Shown piece by piece: positions 45,863 through 55,990 of a DNA stretch of 64,000 nt. The first letter of the stretch is position 1. Every line of letters starts with the position of its first letter. The notes under the pieces were generated by a model. The model was not told the origin of the DNA. It did no database searches and saw nothing but the letters and a program-made list of their open reading frames with translations. The position numbers and the translations under genes are program-made. Location of the stretch: contig NZ_FNQV01000002.1 of NCBI RefSeq assembly GCF_900107735.1, positions 180,402 through 244,401 of the forward strand, in the 5' to 3' direction. The stretch comes from Bowdeniella nasicola. GTDB taxonomy: Bacteria; Actinomycetota; Actinomycetes; Actinomycetales; Actinomycetaceae.

Positions 45863-47272
45863 TTAGTCTGCCCGCGCTGCGGAACCAATGTTGTCCGAGG
45901 CGGTGAGCTTGGGCACACGAGTCGCAGTGAACGTCGAGAGCGCGGCCAGCAAGGCCATGAAGATAAGCCCCGGAACGAAGGGATTGCCATCCAACTTTCC
46001 GTTACCGACGATGTAGGGCACCATCTGGAAGAACCCGACGACACCGACGGCCAGGGCAGCGCCGATGCCGTCGACAATCTGCAGGGACGCCGAGATCTGA
46101 CCGTGCTCATGCTGCGGAGTCTTGCCGAGGGCGACAACGCTCATGGCAGGAAGCGTCAGCCCAATGCCCGCGCCCGCGAGCAACCATCCCAGTGCGGTCA
46201 GCAATGGGGGAGCGAACGGCAGGGCGGAAAACGCTGCGACCAGGATGCCGATCGTGGCGAGGCCTCCGCCGATGATCGGCAACCGATGACGGAGCTCAGG
46301 ATCGGCGATCTTGCCCTGGACGAATGATCCGATAGCCCAGGAAATTCCACCGATGGTCAAAATGATGCCCGCACTACTGACCTCCCAGCCATGAATCTTG
46401 ACCAGCATGAGCGGCAGGAAGGACTCAGTAGCCACGATCGGCGCATTGATCCACATGCGGGTCGCAATGGCCGCGCCGACCTGGTCTTTGTGTGCGGTCA
46501 GGGAGCCTGCCGGCAGGAGTTGGCGCAGCAAGTAGAAGACACCCGCAGCAAGGATGAGAAACAGGACAGCCGCGAGGATCGATCGCCGCGCGACCACCAC
46601 CTGCATGAGAGCAGCACCGCCGCCCGCTCCGGTGGCGATCAGGACAAGGCGGTAGGCGCCGCGATCCTTCCAGACGCTCTCGTGCTTACGCGGCAGGGGC
46701 TTCAGGATCGGGATCATCGCGAGGATCGCGAGCACGAGGATTGGAACGACAGCAAGAAATACGACTCGCCAAGAGTATTTTTCCGCGATGAGGCCTGCGA
46801 AGTAGGGACCGAACATCGAGGGCACAACCCAGGCAGCGGCAAAGACCGCGAAGAACATCGGCTGCTTCGCCGTGGGGACGAGAGATCCCACCATGGCGTA
46901 AAGCGAGACCATGAGCATGCCGGTGCCCAGCCCCATCACGGCACGCCCGATCGCGACAACCTCCATGTGATTGGCGAGGCCAGCAATGACGAGTCCCGAG
47001 GCCGCAAGCGCACAACCGATGATCGTGGGAAGGAAAGGCCCCCTGGCATCAACCAATTTGCCACCGAACGTAGTAGAAATCACGTGGGTGGCCAGCGGCG
47101 CTCCCATGGCGATGGCGTAGAGGTGATCGCCGTTGAGGGCTTCGGCAACGCGCGGCATAACGGTCGTTAATGCCAGCGCTTCGAAGGCCCCCACGGTGAT
47201 CAGGGTGACCGAAAGCCACAGTAAGCGGCGAAGAAACGCATCGCTCTCGGAATGCGGCTTGATGTCTGTCAC
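45863..47272 (-). CDS. Major facilitator superfamily transporter
   Basis: 469 residues and about 12–14 hydrophobic helices, resembling the drug:H+ antiporter groups. The first helix is [20 protein letters not shown] and the following one carries the family-type [16 protein letters not shown] loop. [20 protein letters not shown] is motif-C-like in helix 4–5. Substrate unknown. The GTG at 47272 is chosen because GACAAT sits six bases upstream, though it lacks a ribosome binding site. It diverges from aspS and shares an 87-base promoter region. Confidence 0.82.
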   Translation of the reverse strand: MTDIKPHSESDAFLRRLLWLSVTLITVGAFEALALTTVMPRVAEALNGDHLYAIAMGAPLATHVISTTFGGKLVDARGPFLPTIIGCALAASGLVIAGLANHMEVVAIGRAVMGLGTGMLMVSLYAMVGSLVPTAKQPMFFAVFAAAWVVPSMFGPYFAGLIAEKYSWRVVFLAVVPILVLAILAMIPILKPLPRKHESVWKDRGAYRLVLIATGAGGGAALMQVVVARRSILAAVLFLILAAGVFYLLRQLLPAGSLTAHKDQVGAAIATRMWINAPIVATESFLPLMLVKIHGWEVSSAGIILTIGGISWAIGSFVQGKIADPELRHRLPIIGGGLATIGILVAAFSALPFAPPLLTALGWLLAGAGIGLTLPAMSVVALGKTPQHEHGQISASLQIVDGIGAALAVGVVGFFQMVPYIVGNGKLDGNPFVPGLIFMALLAALSTFTATRVPKLTASDNIGSAARAD

Positions 47273-47278
47273 CAGCCG

Positions 47279-47284
47279 ATTGTC
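47279..47284 (-). promoter_or_regulatory. Leaderless -10 box of MFS gene
   Basis: Minus strand GACAAT, then CGGCTG, then GTG at 47272. Only the first position departs from TAnnnT. Confidence 0.45.
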
Positions 47285-47298
47285 GCCCGCATCAGCGG

Positions 47299-47304
47299 TA
47301 GACT
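47299..47304 (+). promoter_or_regulatory. -10 box upstream of aspS
   Basis: TAGACT, which would give a start near 47311 and a leader of about 50 bases containing GGGAAGGA. No good -35 is visible; it overlaps the divergent MFS promoter region. Confidence 0.45.
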
Positions 47305-47359
47305 CAAGCGCGCGACCGCCCGTTTCGCGGTTCGCACACCGATTAGGGAAGGATGCACC

Positions 47360-49138
47360 ATGCTCCGCACACACCGCGCAGGGGACCTGCGCGAAGAACA
47401 TATTGATCAGACCGTCACCCTCGCCGGCTGGGTGGACCGTCGCCGCGATCACGGTGGGGTCGCCTTTATCGACCTGCGCGATGCCTCGGGGATCTGCCAG
47501 GTGGTCGTTCGCGAGGACGTCGCCCACCAGCTCCGCAGCGAATTCGTCTTGAAGATCACCGGAACCGTGAACCGGCGGCCCGAGGGCAACGAGAACGATA
47601 CGCTGCCAACCGGCGCCATCGAGGTCATCGCAGAGGACGTGGAAGTCCTCAATCCGTGTGCAGCCCTGCCCTTCCAGATCTCCGATCACGCCGAGGACGC
47701 CGGCCAGGTTGGGGAAGAAGCACGCCTGAAGTACCGCTACATCGATCTGCGCCGTTCCAGCGCCCAGAAGGCGATCCGGTTGCGCTCCGATGTCTCGCGC
47801 GCCGCTCGCAAGGTCCTCGATGAGCACGAGTTCGTCGAGATTGAGACTCCGACGCTGACTCGCTCGACGCCCGAAGGCGCCCGCGACTTTCTCGTCCCGG
47901 CGCGGCTATCACCCGGCTCCTGGTACGCACTGCCGCAGTCCCCGCAGCTGTTCAAGCAGCTGCTGATGGTTGGCGGCATGGAGCGCTACTACCAGATCGC
48001 GCGCTGTTACCGCGATGAGGATTTCCGAGCCGACCGGCAGCCGGAATTCACCCAGCTCGATATCGAAATGAGCTTCGTCGAACAAGACGATGTCATCGCC
48101 GTTGCCGAGGACGTCCTGAAGGCCGTGTGGAAGCTCGTTGATTACGACCTGTCGACCCCGATCCCGCGCATGACGTACGCCGAAGCGATGGAAAAGTACG
48201 GCACCGATAAGCCGGACCTGCGCTTTGATCTCGAACTCGTTGACCTGACCGACTACTTCAAGGACACCCCGTTCCGGGTCTTCCAAAACCCCTACGTCGG
48301 TGCCGTCGTGATGCCGGGTGGTGCCTCGCAGCCCCGACGCCAGTTCGATGCGTGGCAGGAATGGGCAAAGCAGCGCGGTGCCCGTGGCCTTGCATATGTC
48401 ACGGTCCAAGAAGATGGCACCCTTGGCGGCCCGGTTGCCAAGAACATCTCCGATGCGGAGCGCGATGGTCTTGCGGCTGCCGCCGGAGCCGAACCAGGCG
48501 ACGCGATCTTCTTCGCAGCCGGCGCGGTCGACTCCTCCCGGGCGCTGCTCGGGGCCGCTCGCCTGGAGATCGGCAAGCGCTGCAACCTCATCGATGACGA
48601 CGCCTGGTCCTTCGTATGGGTTGTGGATGCACCCCTGTTCAAGCCTGCCGGTCAGGACGATGACGTGGATCTCGGCCATTCGGCCTGGACCGCCGTCCAC
48701 CACGCGTTCACCTCTCCCAATCCCGAATGGATTGACCGCTTCGAAGAGGATCCGGGCAATGCGCTGGCTTACGCCTACGACATCGTGTGCAACGGCAATG
48801 AGATCGGTGGCGGCTCGATTCGTATCCACCGTCGAGACGTGCAGGAACGTGTCTTCAAGGTCATGGGTATTGGACCGGAAGAAGCTCAAGAGAAGTTCGG
48901 CTTCCTGCTCGACGCCTTCAAGTTCGGTGCGCCCCCGCACGGCGGAATCGCCTTCGGCTGGGACCGAATCGTCATGCTGCTTGCCAAGGCGCCTTCGATT
49001 CGCGATGTCATCGCATTCCCGAAGTCCGGCGGCGGCTTCGATCCGCTGACGCAGGCTCCGGCACCGATCACGGCGGAACAACGCAAGGAAGCCGGTGTTG
49101 ACGCAAGCCCGGAGGACGCCGAGGCGGACAAGGAGTGA
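47360..49138 (+). CDS. aspS: Aspartate--tRNA(Asp/Asn) ligase
   Basis: 592-residue class II synthetase. An N-terminal OB domain ([19 protein letters not shown]), motif 1 and 2 ([39 protein letters not shown]) and motif 3 ([17 protein letters not shown]) surround the bacterial GAD insertion. Whether it also charges tRNA-Asn depends on whether the genome has gatCAB and lacks asnS, which this window cannot show. The ATG at 47360 has AAGGA seven bases upstream. The next gene's GTG overlaps the stop. Confidence 0.95.
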   Translation: MLRTHRAGDLREEHIDQTVTLAGWVDRRRDHGGVAFIDLRDASGICQVVVREDVAHQLRSEFVLKITGTVNRRPEGNENDTLPTGAIEVIAEDVEVLNPCAALPFQISDHAEDAGQVGEEARLKYRYIDLRRSSAQKAIRLRSDVSRAARKVLDEHEFVEIETPTLTRSTPEGARDFLVPARLSPGSWYALPQSPQLFKQLLMVGGMERYYQIARCYRDEDFRADRQPEFTQLDIEMSFVEQDDVIAVAEDVLKAVWKLVDYDLSTPIPRMTYAEAMEKYGTDKPDLRFDLELVDLTDYFKDTPFRVFQNPYVGAVVMPGGASQPRRQFDAWQEWAKQRGARGLAYVTVQEDGTLGGPVAKNISDAERDGLAAAAGAEPGDAIFFAAGAVDSSRALLGAARLEIGKRCNLIDDDAWSFVWVVDAPLFKPAGQDDDVDLGHSAWTAVHHAFTSPNPEWIDRFEEDPGNALAYAYDIVCNGNEIGGGSIRIHRRDVQERVFKVMGIGPEEAQEKFGFLLDAFKFGAPPHGGIAFGWDRIVMLLAKAPSIRDVIAFPKSGGGFDPLTQAPAPITAEQRKEAGVDASPEDAEADKE

Positions 49139-49866
49139 TCTCCTCGTATGAGGAGGCCGCAGCACACTGGCCAAACATTGCTGCGGCAACGACGCGTTGG
49201 GCCGGCCACCGAGTCTTCTCCCTGGACGGCCCAACGCCATCGTTCATCTTGCTTCCCACGGACCCAGAGCGAGGCGATGTCCTCGTCGTAGGGGAGCGTT
49301 CACCCGAACTCATCGAGTCCTACCTGCCCGAGGACGTCCACTTCGTAATGGCGGAAGCTCGCGAGGATCACGCCGATGATGAGGTCCTGCGCGCAGCCGG
49401 TTTTCTTCCCATCGGTGACTGGTGGTGGATGGCATGCCGCACTCCCGTCGCGCACCAGGCCGGACAAGAGCGGGTTGCGCCTCTTACGCTGAGTCAGGAA
49501 GAAATTCGCGATGCGCAATCTCGCTGCAATCCCGACACACACGTCCAAAGCGATGACCCCGCCTATCAGTGGTGGGGTTACGAAGCCCCCGACGGCGTCA
49601 TTGCGGGCATCGTCGCAGTCCAGGACCTGCCCGAGCATCTCGTAGGCGGCGAGGCCGGAATCTCGCTGTCTGCCCTCGGCGTCGATCCGGCCTACCGCCG
49701 GCAGGGGATCGCGGCAGCCATGATGGCGACGCTGACAAACTACGGGCTGACGCGCGGCGCGGTCGTCCAATGCGGCGTGTGGAAAAGCAACGAACCCGCG
49801 CTGCGCATCTATCGACGTCTTGGCTATCGCGAAGAGCACGCAATTCGCGGTTGGCGGCGGATGTGA
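49135..49866 (+). CDS. GNAT family N-acetyltransferase
   Basis: 243 residues. The C-terminal half holds the acetyl-CoA site: [20 protein letters not shown] gives the V-x3-R-x-x-G-x-G/A motif ([10 protein letters not shown]) and [20 protein letters not shown] closes the fold. The N-terminal half has a separate, weaker fold of about 130 residues seen in some two-domain GNAT proteins. Acceptor unknown. The GTG start overlaps the aspS stop by 4 bases, so it is translated with aspS. Confidence 0.85.
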   Translation: MISSYEEAAAHWPNIAAATTRWAGHRVFSLDGPTPSFILLPTDPERGDVLVVGERSPELIESYLPEDVHFVMAEAREDHADDEVLRAAGFLPIGDWWWMACRTPVAHQAGQERVAPLTLSQEEIRDAQSRCNPDTHVQSDDPAYQWWGYEAPDGVIAGIVAVQDLPEHLVGGEAGISLSALGVDPAYRRQGIAAAMMATLTNYGLTRGAVVQCGVWKSNEPALRIYRRLGYREEHAIRGWRRM

Positions 49867-49888
49867 CGTCGAATGCGCGGCCCGGCAG

Positions 49889-49894
49889 TAAACT
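49889..49894 (+). promoter_or_regulatory. Leaderless -10 box of yciO
   Basis: TAAACT, then GAGACC, then ATG at 49901. GAG is too near to act as a ribosome binding site at normal spacing. Confidence 0.6.
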
Positions 49895-49900
49895 GAGACC

Positions 49901-50518
49901 ATGGCCCGTTATCTCGACATTCATCCCGTTAACCCGCAACAACGCCTGGTCAACCAGGTAGCTGAGACGCTCGCAGCGGGTGGTGTCGTCGCGTACCCCA
50001 CGGACTCCGGGTACGCCCTTGGCTGTTCGCTTGCGAACAAGGAAGGGCTCGATCGCATCCGCACGATCCGTCAGCTGAACAAAAAACACCATTTCACCCT
50101 CATGTGCGCGGATTTTGCGCAGCTCGGACCGCTCGTGATTGTCGATAATCCGGCCTTCCGCCTGATTAAGCAGCTCACCCCTGGTCCCTTCACCTTCATC
50201 TTGAAGGGAACCAAGGAAGTGCCGCGCATGACCTTGAACCCGAAGAAGAACACCGTTGGCGCGCGAATTCCCGATCACGCCATCACCCAGGAAATCCTCA
50301 AGGCGCACGGTGAACCCATCTTGTCCTCCACCCTGATTCCGCCGGGGGAGGAGGAGCCCATGAACGAAGGATGGGAAATCCAAGACCGGTACGGCCATCT
50401 TCTCGATGTCGTCGTCGAGGGGCCGGTCACGCTGCCCGAACCCACAACGGTCGTCGACCTGACAAGTGGGGCACCAGAGATCCTGCGCCAAGGCGCCGGA
50501 GAGTTGTACGGATCATAA
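49901..50518 (+). CDS. yciO: YciO-type Sua5/YrdC domain protein
   Basis: 205 residues of the threonylcarbamoyl-AMP synthase superfamily. It is closest to the YciO branch by visible landmarks: IHPVNPQQRLVNQ at the N-terminus, YPTDSGYALGCS, TLMCADFAQL, TPGPFTFILKGTKEVPR and PTTVVDLT near the C-terminus. YciO proteins bind RNA/nucleotides and their role in tRNA t6A formation is uncertain; a separate TsaC is expected elsewhere. Leaderless start; parA follows after 17 bases. Confidence 0.88.
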   Translation: MARYLDIHPVNPQQRLVNQVAETLAAGGVVAYPTDSGYALGCSLANKEGLDRIRTIRQLNKKHHFTLMCADFAQLGPLVIVDNPAFRLIKQLTPGPFTFILKGTKEVPRMTLNPKKNTVGARIPDHAITQEILKAHGEPILSSTLIPPGEEEPMNEGWEIQDRYGHLLDVVVEGPVTLPEPTTVVDLTSGAPEILRQGAGELYGS

Positions 50519-50523
50519 TCGAC

Positions 50524-50529
50524 TACCCT
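50524..50529 (+). promoter_or_regulatory. Leaderless -10 box of parA
   Basis: TACCCT, then AGGGAC, then GTG at 50536. The GTG would be the first base of the mRNA or close to it. Confidence 0.55.
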
Positions 50530-50535
50530 AGGGAC

Positions 50536-51393
50536 GTGACGTTGAACCAACCGAAGTTGATCCCGGACCCGGCCGACGAAGAGGGCTTTCCCATTCCTGA
50601 GCCACTTTCTGGCCACGGTCCGGCCCGCGTCATTGCCATGTGTAATCAAAAGGGCGGGGTAGGGAAAACAACGACAACGATCAACCTGGGCGCCGCGCTG
50701 GCCGATTACGGCCGCAAGGTCCTGATCGTTGACTTCGATCCGCAAGGGGCAGCCAGCGCCGGCCTTGGCATCAACGCCCATGAACTTGATGAAACGATCT
50801 ACACCCACCTCATGGCGGCGGAGCCGGACGTTCGGCGCATCATCCACCAGACCTCAAACCCGGGTCTCGACCTCGTGCCCGCGAACATCGATTTGTCGGC
50901 AGCCGAAGTACAGCTGGTAAACGAAGTCGCACGCGAGCAGGCCCTCATGCGCGTGCTGTATCCGGTGATGGACGACTACGACGTCATCATCATCGACTGC
51001 CAGCCCTCGCTCGGGTTGCTGACCGTCAACGCGCTGACCGCCGCCCACGGCGTCCTCATCCCGCTCGAGGCTGAGTTCTTTGCCCTGCGCGGCGTTGCCC
51101 TGCTCGTGGAGACAATCGATAAGGTCCGCAGCCGACTCAACCCGAAGCTGAAGGTCGATGGCATCGTCGCGACGATGGTCGACATGCGTACCCTGCACGC
51201 GCGCGAAGTGATCGAGCGGGTCGGCGAGGCCTTCGGCGACCGTCTCTTCGATACGAAGATCACGCGTACGGTCAAATTCCCCGACGCCACGGTCGCTACC
51301 GAGCCCATCACCAGCTACGCGCCGAAGCATGCGGGCGCCCAGCTCTATCGCCGCTTAGCGCGCGAACTCATTGCGCGCGGGGCCGCTGCCTAA
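50536..51393 (+). CDS. parA: ParA/Soj-like ATPase
   Basis: 285 residues. The deviant Walker A is QKGGVGKTTTTINLGAAL, Walker A' is VDFDPQGAASAGLG, and Walker B is VIIIDCQPSLGLLT, all intact. The GTG at 50536 fits the leaderless promoter; a longer reading upstream would overlap yciO without support. There is no parB next to it; instead it is followed directly by scpA and scpB. That arrangement is usual in actinobacteria, where this second ParA-like protein is thought to work with condensin rather than as the origin-segregating Soj. Confidence 0.92.
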   Translation: MTLNQPKLIPDPADEEGFPIPEPLSGHGPARVIAMCNQKGGVGKTTTTINLGAALADYGRKVLIVDFDPQGAASAGLGINAHELDETIYTHLMAAEPDVRRIIHQTSNPGLDLVPANIDLSAAEVQLVNEVAREQALMRVLYPVMDDYDVIIIDCQPSLGLLTVNALTAAHGVLIPLEAEFFALRGVALLVETIDKVRSRLNPKLKVDGIVATMVDMRTLHAREVIERVGEAFGDRLFDTKITRTVKFPDATVATEPITSYAPKHAGAQLYRRLARELIARGAAA

Positions 51394-52206
51394 ATGTCCG
51401 CAGCACCGTCGGAAGGGTTTTCCGTCGAGCTGGACGTCTTTTCCGGTCCGTTCGATCTGCTCCTCCAACTGATATCCAAACATCAGTTGGATGTGACTGA
51501 GGTAGCCCTCGCGCAGGTGACGGACGAGTTTCTCGCGTACGCATTTTCCTCCGGCGAAGAATGGGACCTATCTCAGGCGAGCCAGTTCCTCGTCATTGCT
51601 GCGACGCTGCTCGACCTGAAGGCACTGCGCCTGCTGCCGCGCAGCGCCGATAGCGATGAGGAGGACCTCGAGCTGCTTGAGGCACGCGATCTTCTGTTTG
51701 CTCGCCTCCTGCAATACCGCGCATTCAAAGAGGTGGCCGCCGAGTTTGAGGACCGGCTGCGGCAAGCGTCCGCCGCGCATCCGCGCCTAGTGCCGTTGGA
51801 ACCTCAATTCGCACAGCTTTTGCCCGAGCTCATTTGGTCGATTGGACCGAACGAACTCGCAGCGATCGCCGCAGCGGCGTTTAGCCGAGATACGAGCGAA
51901 CCGCAGGTACGGGTCGACCATTTGCACCATCCGGTCGTCCCGGTCGCAGAGCAGGCCCAGGTGATCTTGCAGCGTCTGAAGAGTACGTCGCGATTGACGT
52001 TTCGGGCTCTCGTTGCGGATGCCTCGTCGCCCGCGGTCATCGTCTCGAGGTTCCTAGCCCTTCTCGAGCTGTATCGCGACGAGGTCCTCGACTTTGACCA
52101 GGCACACCCCGAAGACGAACTCGCCGTCGTCTATTTGGGCGATGAGTCCACCGAGATTCACCTGCGAGACGAATACGAGGAAGGCCCAACCGATGCAGCG
52201 AACTGA
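51394..52206 (+). CDS. scpA: Segregation and condensation protein A
   Basis: 270-residue kleisin of the SMC–ScpAB condensin. FSVELDVFSGPFDLLLQLIS at the N-terminus is the family signature, followed by LEARDLLFARLLQYRAFKEV and a C-terminal winged-helix-like segment (LTFRALVADASSPAVIVSRF) that binds the SMC head. It starts at the base after the parA stop and overlaps scpB by 14 bases. Confidence 0.94.
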   Translation: MSAAPSEGFSVELDVFSGPFDLLLQLISKHQLDVTEVALAQVTDEFLAYAFSSGEEWDLSQASQFLVIAATLLDLKALRLLPRSADSDEEDLELLEARDLLFARLLQYRAFKEVAAEFEDRLRQASAAHPRLVPLEPQFAQLLPELIWSIGPNELAAIAAAAFSRDTSEPQVRVDHLHHPVVPVAEQAQVILQRLKSTSRLTFRALVADASSPAVIVSRFLALLELYRDEVLDFDQAHPEDELAVVYLGDESTEIHLRDEYEEGPTDAAN

Positions 52207-52768
52207 CGATCTTAATCCGCGCGATCACCTCGCTGCGCTCGAAGCAATCCTTATGGTCGCCGAGACCCCGCTGACGGAGGAGACGCTCGCCGACGCCGTC
52301 GGCGTGTCCGGTGCCCAAATCGGTGAGCTGCTTCAGGAGCTAGCCAGCGACTATGAAGGTGTCGGCGGCTCACGGCCACGGGGCTTTCGCTTGCTGCAGC
52401 GCGCCGGCGGGTGGCGCATCTATTCGGCGCCGGAATACCAGCGCATCGTGGCGGAGGTCGTCCTCGCCGGGCAAACCTCGCGCCTGACGCAGGCGGCGTT
52501 AGAGACCCTCGCGGTCATCGCCTACCGGCAGCCGGTCACGCGCGGCCGAATCAGTGCGATCCGAGGCGTGAACGTCGACTCCGTCGTCCGTACGCTGCTG
52601 GCGCGTGGGTTGATCGAGGAAGCCGGCAGCGAAGACAGCGGCGCGATGCGCTATCAGACGACAACCTACTTTTTGGAAAAGATGGGGTTAAATAGCGTGC
52701 AGGATCTCCCGCCGCTTGCACCCTATCTGCCCGACGGTGAGGAATTGGAAAGCGAAGAGGAATGGTAG
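52193..52768 (+). CDS. scpB: Segregation and condensation protein B
   Basis: 191 residues with two winged-helix domains. HLAALEAILMVAETPLTEET opens the first, and TSRLTQAALETLAVIAYRQ with PVTRGRISAIRGVNVDSVVR is the conserved second. The C-terminus is acidic. The ATG at 52193 lies within scpA; earlier in-frame ATGs would read deep into scpA. Ends 2 bases before the pseudouridine synthase start. Confidence 0.94.
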   Translation: MQRTDDLNPRDHLAALEAILMVAETPLTEETLADAVGVSGAQIGELLQELASDYEGVGGSRPRGFRLLQRAGGWRIYSAPEYQRIVAEVVLAGQTSRLTQAALETLAVIAYRQPVTRGRISAIRGVNVDSVVRTLLARGLIEEAGSEDSGAMRYQTTTYFLEKMGLNSVQDLPPLAPYLPDGEELESEEEW

Positions 52769-52770
52769 AG

Positions 52771-53502
52771 ATGGCTCAAGAGGGCGAACGCCTCCAAAAG
52801 GTAATGGCGAACGCAGGCGTGGCGTCGCGTCGCGTGTGCGAAAAACTCATCGCTTCCGGCCGAGTGAAAGTCAATGGAACGGTGGTGCGTGAACTCGGTT
52901 CGCGGGCGCTGCCAACCGACATCATCCACGTCGATAATCGCCGCATTTTTACCGAAAACGACGAGCACTTAACCGTGGCATTCCATAAGCCCGAGGGCGT
53001 CGTCTCCACGATGGATGATCCCGAGGGGCGTCCGGCACTAGGGGAGTACGTCGGTCACTACGGGCAGCGACTCTACCACGTGGGACGCCTCGACATTGCG
53101 ACCGAAGGCCTCCTGCTCCTGACAAACGACGGAGAGCTCGCTCACCGGCTGACGCATCCGTCCTACGAGGTGCAAAAAACCTACGTCGCGACCGTCAAAG
53201 GCAAGATGCACCGAGGAATCCCGAACCTCATGCGCAAGGGCATCGAGCTAGAAGACGGGCTCGCCAAGGCGGACAAGTTCATCCTTATGGAGTCCCAGGA
53301 CGAGCTGAGTCTCGTGCAGATCACGATCCACATGGGACGCAACCGCATCGTGCGCCGCATGCTGGAAGAGGCCGGCTATCCCGTGGTGCGTCTCGTGCGC
53401 ACGTCGGTGGGGCCGATCGACCTGGGCGACATGCGCCCGGGCAAATCGCGGCCATTGAATAGCAAGGAGCTCGCCGAGCTCATGCACACTGTTGGACTCT
53501 AG
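52771..53502 (+). CDS. rRNA pseudouridine synthase (RsuA/RluB family)
   Basis: 243 residues. An N-terminal S4 RNA-binding domain (GERLQKVMANAGVASRRVCE) is followed by the catalytic domain with GRLDIATEGLLLLTNDGEL, which has the catalytic Asp, and MGRNRIVRRMLEEAGYPVVR. In the scpB-adjacent position the gene is usually the 23S U2605-type RluB, but sequence alone cannot separate RluB, RluE/F and RsuA, so no symbol is given. The ATG at 52771 has GAGGA nine bases upstream; an ATG at 52762 would have the GAGGA too close. Confidence 0.9.
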   Translation: MAQEGERLQKVMANAGVASRRVCEKLIASGRVKVNGTVVRELGSRALPTDIIHVDNRRIFTENDEHLTVAFHKPEGVVSTMDDPEGRPALGEYVGHYGQRLYHVGRLDIATEGLLLLTNDGELAHRLTHPSYEVQKTYVATVKGKMHRGIPNLMRKGIELEDGLAKADKFILMESQDELSLVQITIHMGRNRIVRRMLEEAGYPVVRLVRTSVGPIDLGDMRPGKSRPLNSKELAELMHTVGL

Positions 53503-53511
53503 GAGCAGATC

Positions 53512-54600
53512 ATGACCGCTCGTGTCGTGGGCGCGGGCCTGCTGGGAGCCTCACTGGGCCTTGCCCTGTCCTCCCTCGGGCACCGAGTGGTGCTCGATGA
53601 CGTCTCGCCCCTGGGGCTCTCGCTCGCCTGCGGGCTCGGAGCGGGCGAAGTTACTCGACCGGGGGAGAACGATACGGACGTTGACCTCGTCATCGTCGCC
53701 ACCCCGCCGGACGTGACCGCCGAAGTCGTCGTGCGCGAACTCGCGGCATACCCGAAGGCGATCGTCACCGATGTCGCGAGCGTCAAAAGTTACGTCATCG
53801 ACGATATTCTCGCGGCTGCGCCGAGCGGTCTCGAGCGGTTCGTCGGCTCGCACCCGATGGCCGGCAAGGAACGCTCGGGCGCCCCGAACGCCGACGGCGA
53901 CCTCTTCAAAGGGCGGCCGTGGGTCGTGGTTCCCACTCCGGCCACCTCACGCGAGGCGCAAGACCTCGTGGCCACCCTAGCCGTCGACGTCGGCGCCCTG
54001 CCGATCGTCATGAACGCCGCCGAGCACGACGACGCGGTCGCGGCTGTTAGCCATGTACCCCAACTCGTCAGTTCGCTGCTCGCTTCCTGCCTCGCCGAGG
54101 TACCGGAAGGCGCACTGTCACTCGCGGGCCAGGGACTGCGCGATACGACGCGGATTGCCAAGTCCGACCCGATGCTGTGGTCCAATATCCTCAGCGTGAA
54201 CGCATCTCCCGTCCTCTCGCACTTACGGGGCATCCACGACGCCCTCGGGTCGGTGATCGAGGCACTGGTTGAATGCGAGTCGGAGCTGTACCCGCCAGCT
54301 GCCGTCGCCACCCTCGCGGCCACCATCGAAGCGGGCAACGCCGGTGTCGCACGAATCCCGGGCAAACACGGCGGCGCGCAGCGCACCTACGAGGAGATCG
54401 TGTGTTACGTGCCGGATAAGCCCGGCGAACTTGCGCGGCTGTTCGCCGATATTGGCAGCGGCGGAATCAACATCGAAGACGTGCGCCTGGAACACGCCGC
54501 CGGCGCGAAGGTCGGCCTTGCCACCATCTCGGTTGAGCCCACCGTTGGCGAGTTCCTTGCCGCCCATTTGGAAAACCTCGATTGGAGTGTCGTGAGATGA
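53512..54600 (+). CDS. tyrA: Prephenate dehydrogenase
   Basis: 362-residue NAD-binding enzyme making 4-hydroxyphenylpyruvate on the tyrosine route. N-terminal Rossmann motif GAGLLGASLG, then VGSHPMAGKERSG with the conserved His and Lys region, VSHVPQLVSSLLASCLAE, and a C-terminal ACT domain (VPDKPGELARLFADIGSGGI) that may bind tyrosine or another effector. AGGAG lies six bases before the ATG. The cmk ATG overlaps its stop. Confidence 0.92.
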   Translation: MTARVVGAGLLGASLGLALSSLGHRVVLDDVSPLGLSLACGLGAGEVTRPGENDTDVDLVIVATPPDVTAEVVVRELAAYPKAIVTDVASVKSYVIDDILAAAPSGLERFVGSHPMAGKERSGAPNADGDLFKGRPWVVVPTPATSREAQDLVATLAVDVGALPIVMNAAEHDDAVAAVSHVPQLVSSLLASCLAEVPEGALSLAGQGLRDTTRIAKSDPMLWSNILSVNASPVLSHLRGIHDALGSVIEALVECESELYPPAAVATLAATIEAGNAGVARIPGKHGGAQRTYEEIVCYVPDKPGELARLFADIGSGGINIEDVRLEHAAGAKVGLATISVEPTVGEFLAAHLENLDWSVVR

Positions 54601-55307
54601 CCGGCTTAGTGATAGCGATCGACGGACCCTCAGGCGTCGGAAAGTCGACGATCGCGAAACGACTCGCGCGCAGCTACGCACTGTCCTACCTCGACACGGG
54701 GGCGATGTACCGCGCGGCAACGATCTACGCGCGCAACCAGCGCCTCGATCTGGTCGATCACGACGCGGTTGCCGCGGCGATTGAGAACATGCCGCTCGAG
54801 ATTGTTATGGACCCGGCCAGGCCGCGCGTCCTGCTCGAAGGCAGCGAGCTCGGCGCGGCGCTGTATTCTGCCGACGTCTCGCGAATCGTGTCCGCGGTCG
54901 CGACGAACTTGAAGGTGCGGGCCCTAATGAAGTCCTGGCAGCGCGAATTGATCGCCGCTGAACGCGACGGCGGACGCTCGGGGGGCAAGGGGATCGTGGC
55001 CGAGGGGCGCGATATTACGACGGTCGTCGCCCCCGATGCCGATGTGCGAATCTTGCTCACCGCATCCGAAGACGCCCGCCTTACCCGGCGCGCCCGCCAG
55101 CGGCTCGGCTCCGATGATGAGTCCTCCCTTGCCGCGACGCGAGACGAAGTCATCCGCCGCGATGCCGATGATTCAACAGTCTCCAACTTCACGACCGCAG
55201 CCGACGGCGTCATCACCGTCGATTCATCCGACCTCACCCCCGACCAGACCTTCGCCGCACTCGCTGCCATCGTCGATGCGGCACGCGCCAAACGCGCCCG
55301 ATCATGA
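54597..55307 (+). CDS. cmk: Cytidylate kinase
   Basis: 236 residues. P-loop IDGPSGVGKSTIAKRLA, substrate segment YLDTGAMYRAATIYA, and GIVAEGRDITTVVAPDADVR with the conserved GRDIG/T motif. Phosphorylates CMP/dCMP. The ATG at 54597 overlaps the tyrA stop (ATGA). The plsC gene overlaps its end by 4 bases. The usual downstream gene der is displaced here by the ABC/two-component cassette. Confidence 0.95.
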   Translation: MTGLVIAIDGPSGVGKSTIAKRLARSYALSYLDTGAMYRAATIYARNQRLDLVDHDAVAAAIENMPLEIVMDPARPRVLLEGSELGAALYSADVSRIVSAVATNLKVRALMKSWQRELIAAERDGGRSGGKGIVAEGRDITTVVAPDADVRILLTASEDARLTRRARQRLGSDDESSLAATRDEVIRRDADDSTVSNFTTAADGVITVDSSDLTPDQTFAALAAIVDAARAKRARS

Positions 55308-55984
55308 TCGGGGCACGCGGTCAGCAGGTCAAACCGAGCGACATCCGGCGCTGGGGCCCCACGTGGTCTCGGCGGGTCGGGTGGTTCCTTGATCACATCT
55401 ACTGGAATACGACCGTCGTCGGCGCCGAGAACATTCCCCAACACACGCGCGCGATCGTGGCCGCCAATCACGTCGGCATTATGGACGGTCCGGTCGTCCA
55501 CGGCGCGCTTCCGCGCGGATCCCACTTCATCGTCAAGCAAGAGTTTTTCGACTCCGCTCTCGGTTTCCTCATGACGTATTCGGGCCAGATTCCCGTCGAT
55601 CGATCCTCCGGATCCGCGGCCCTACGTGTCGCCCTGGCGCTGCTCGAGGAAGATCGCCTGGTCGGCATCTTTCCCGAAGGCACCCGCGGGCGCGGCGATA
55701 TCTCAGCCGTCCACGCCGGGGTCGCCTGGCTCGCCCTGCGCTCGGGCGCACCGATCATCCCGACGGCGGTCCTTGGCACCCGCGGCCCAGGTGATTCCCG
55801 CTCCCACGTGCCCCGGCCCCGAACCAAGCTCTACGTCGAGTTCGGCACCCCGATGACCGTCGACGTCGCCGATCTCAAGGGGCGCGCCGCCACCGCTGAG
55901 GCCATGAGCCAAATCGCCGACACCATGTCACGCCACATCCGGGAAGCCTCCGCACGAACCGGGATTGCCCTGCCGGACATGTAA
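55304..55984 (+). CDS. plsC: 1-acyl-sn-glycerol-3-phosphate acyltransferase (PlsC-like)
   Basis: 226 residues. The HX4D motif is AANHVGIMDGPV, the conserved Gly/Glu block is FPEGTRGRGD, and the later VLGTRGPG resembles the third block of phospholipid acyltransferases. Adds an acyl chain to lysophosphatidate at the membrane, by family. It overlaps cmk by ATGA. A hairpin ends the transcript 7 bases after the stop. Confidence 0.85.
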   Translation: MIGARGQQVKPSDIRRWGPTWSRRVGWFLDHIYWNTTVVGAENIPQHTRAIVAANHVGIMDGPVVHGALPRGSHFIVKQEFFDSALGFLMTYSGQIPVDRSSGSAALRVALALLEEDRLVGIFPEGTRGRGDISAVHAGVAWLALRSGAPIIPTAVLGTRGPGDSRSHVPRPRTKLYVEFGTPMTVDVADLKGRAATAEAMSQIADTMSRHIREASARTGIALPDM

Positions 55985-55990
55985 CGCCCC

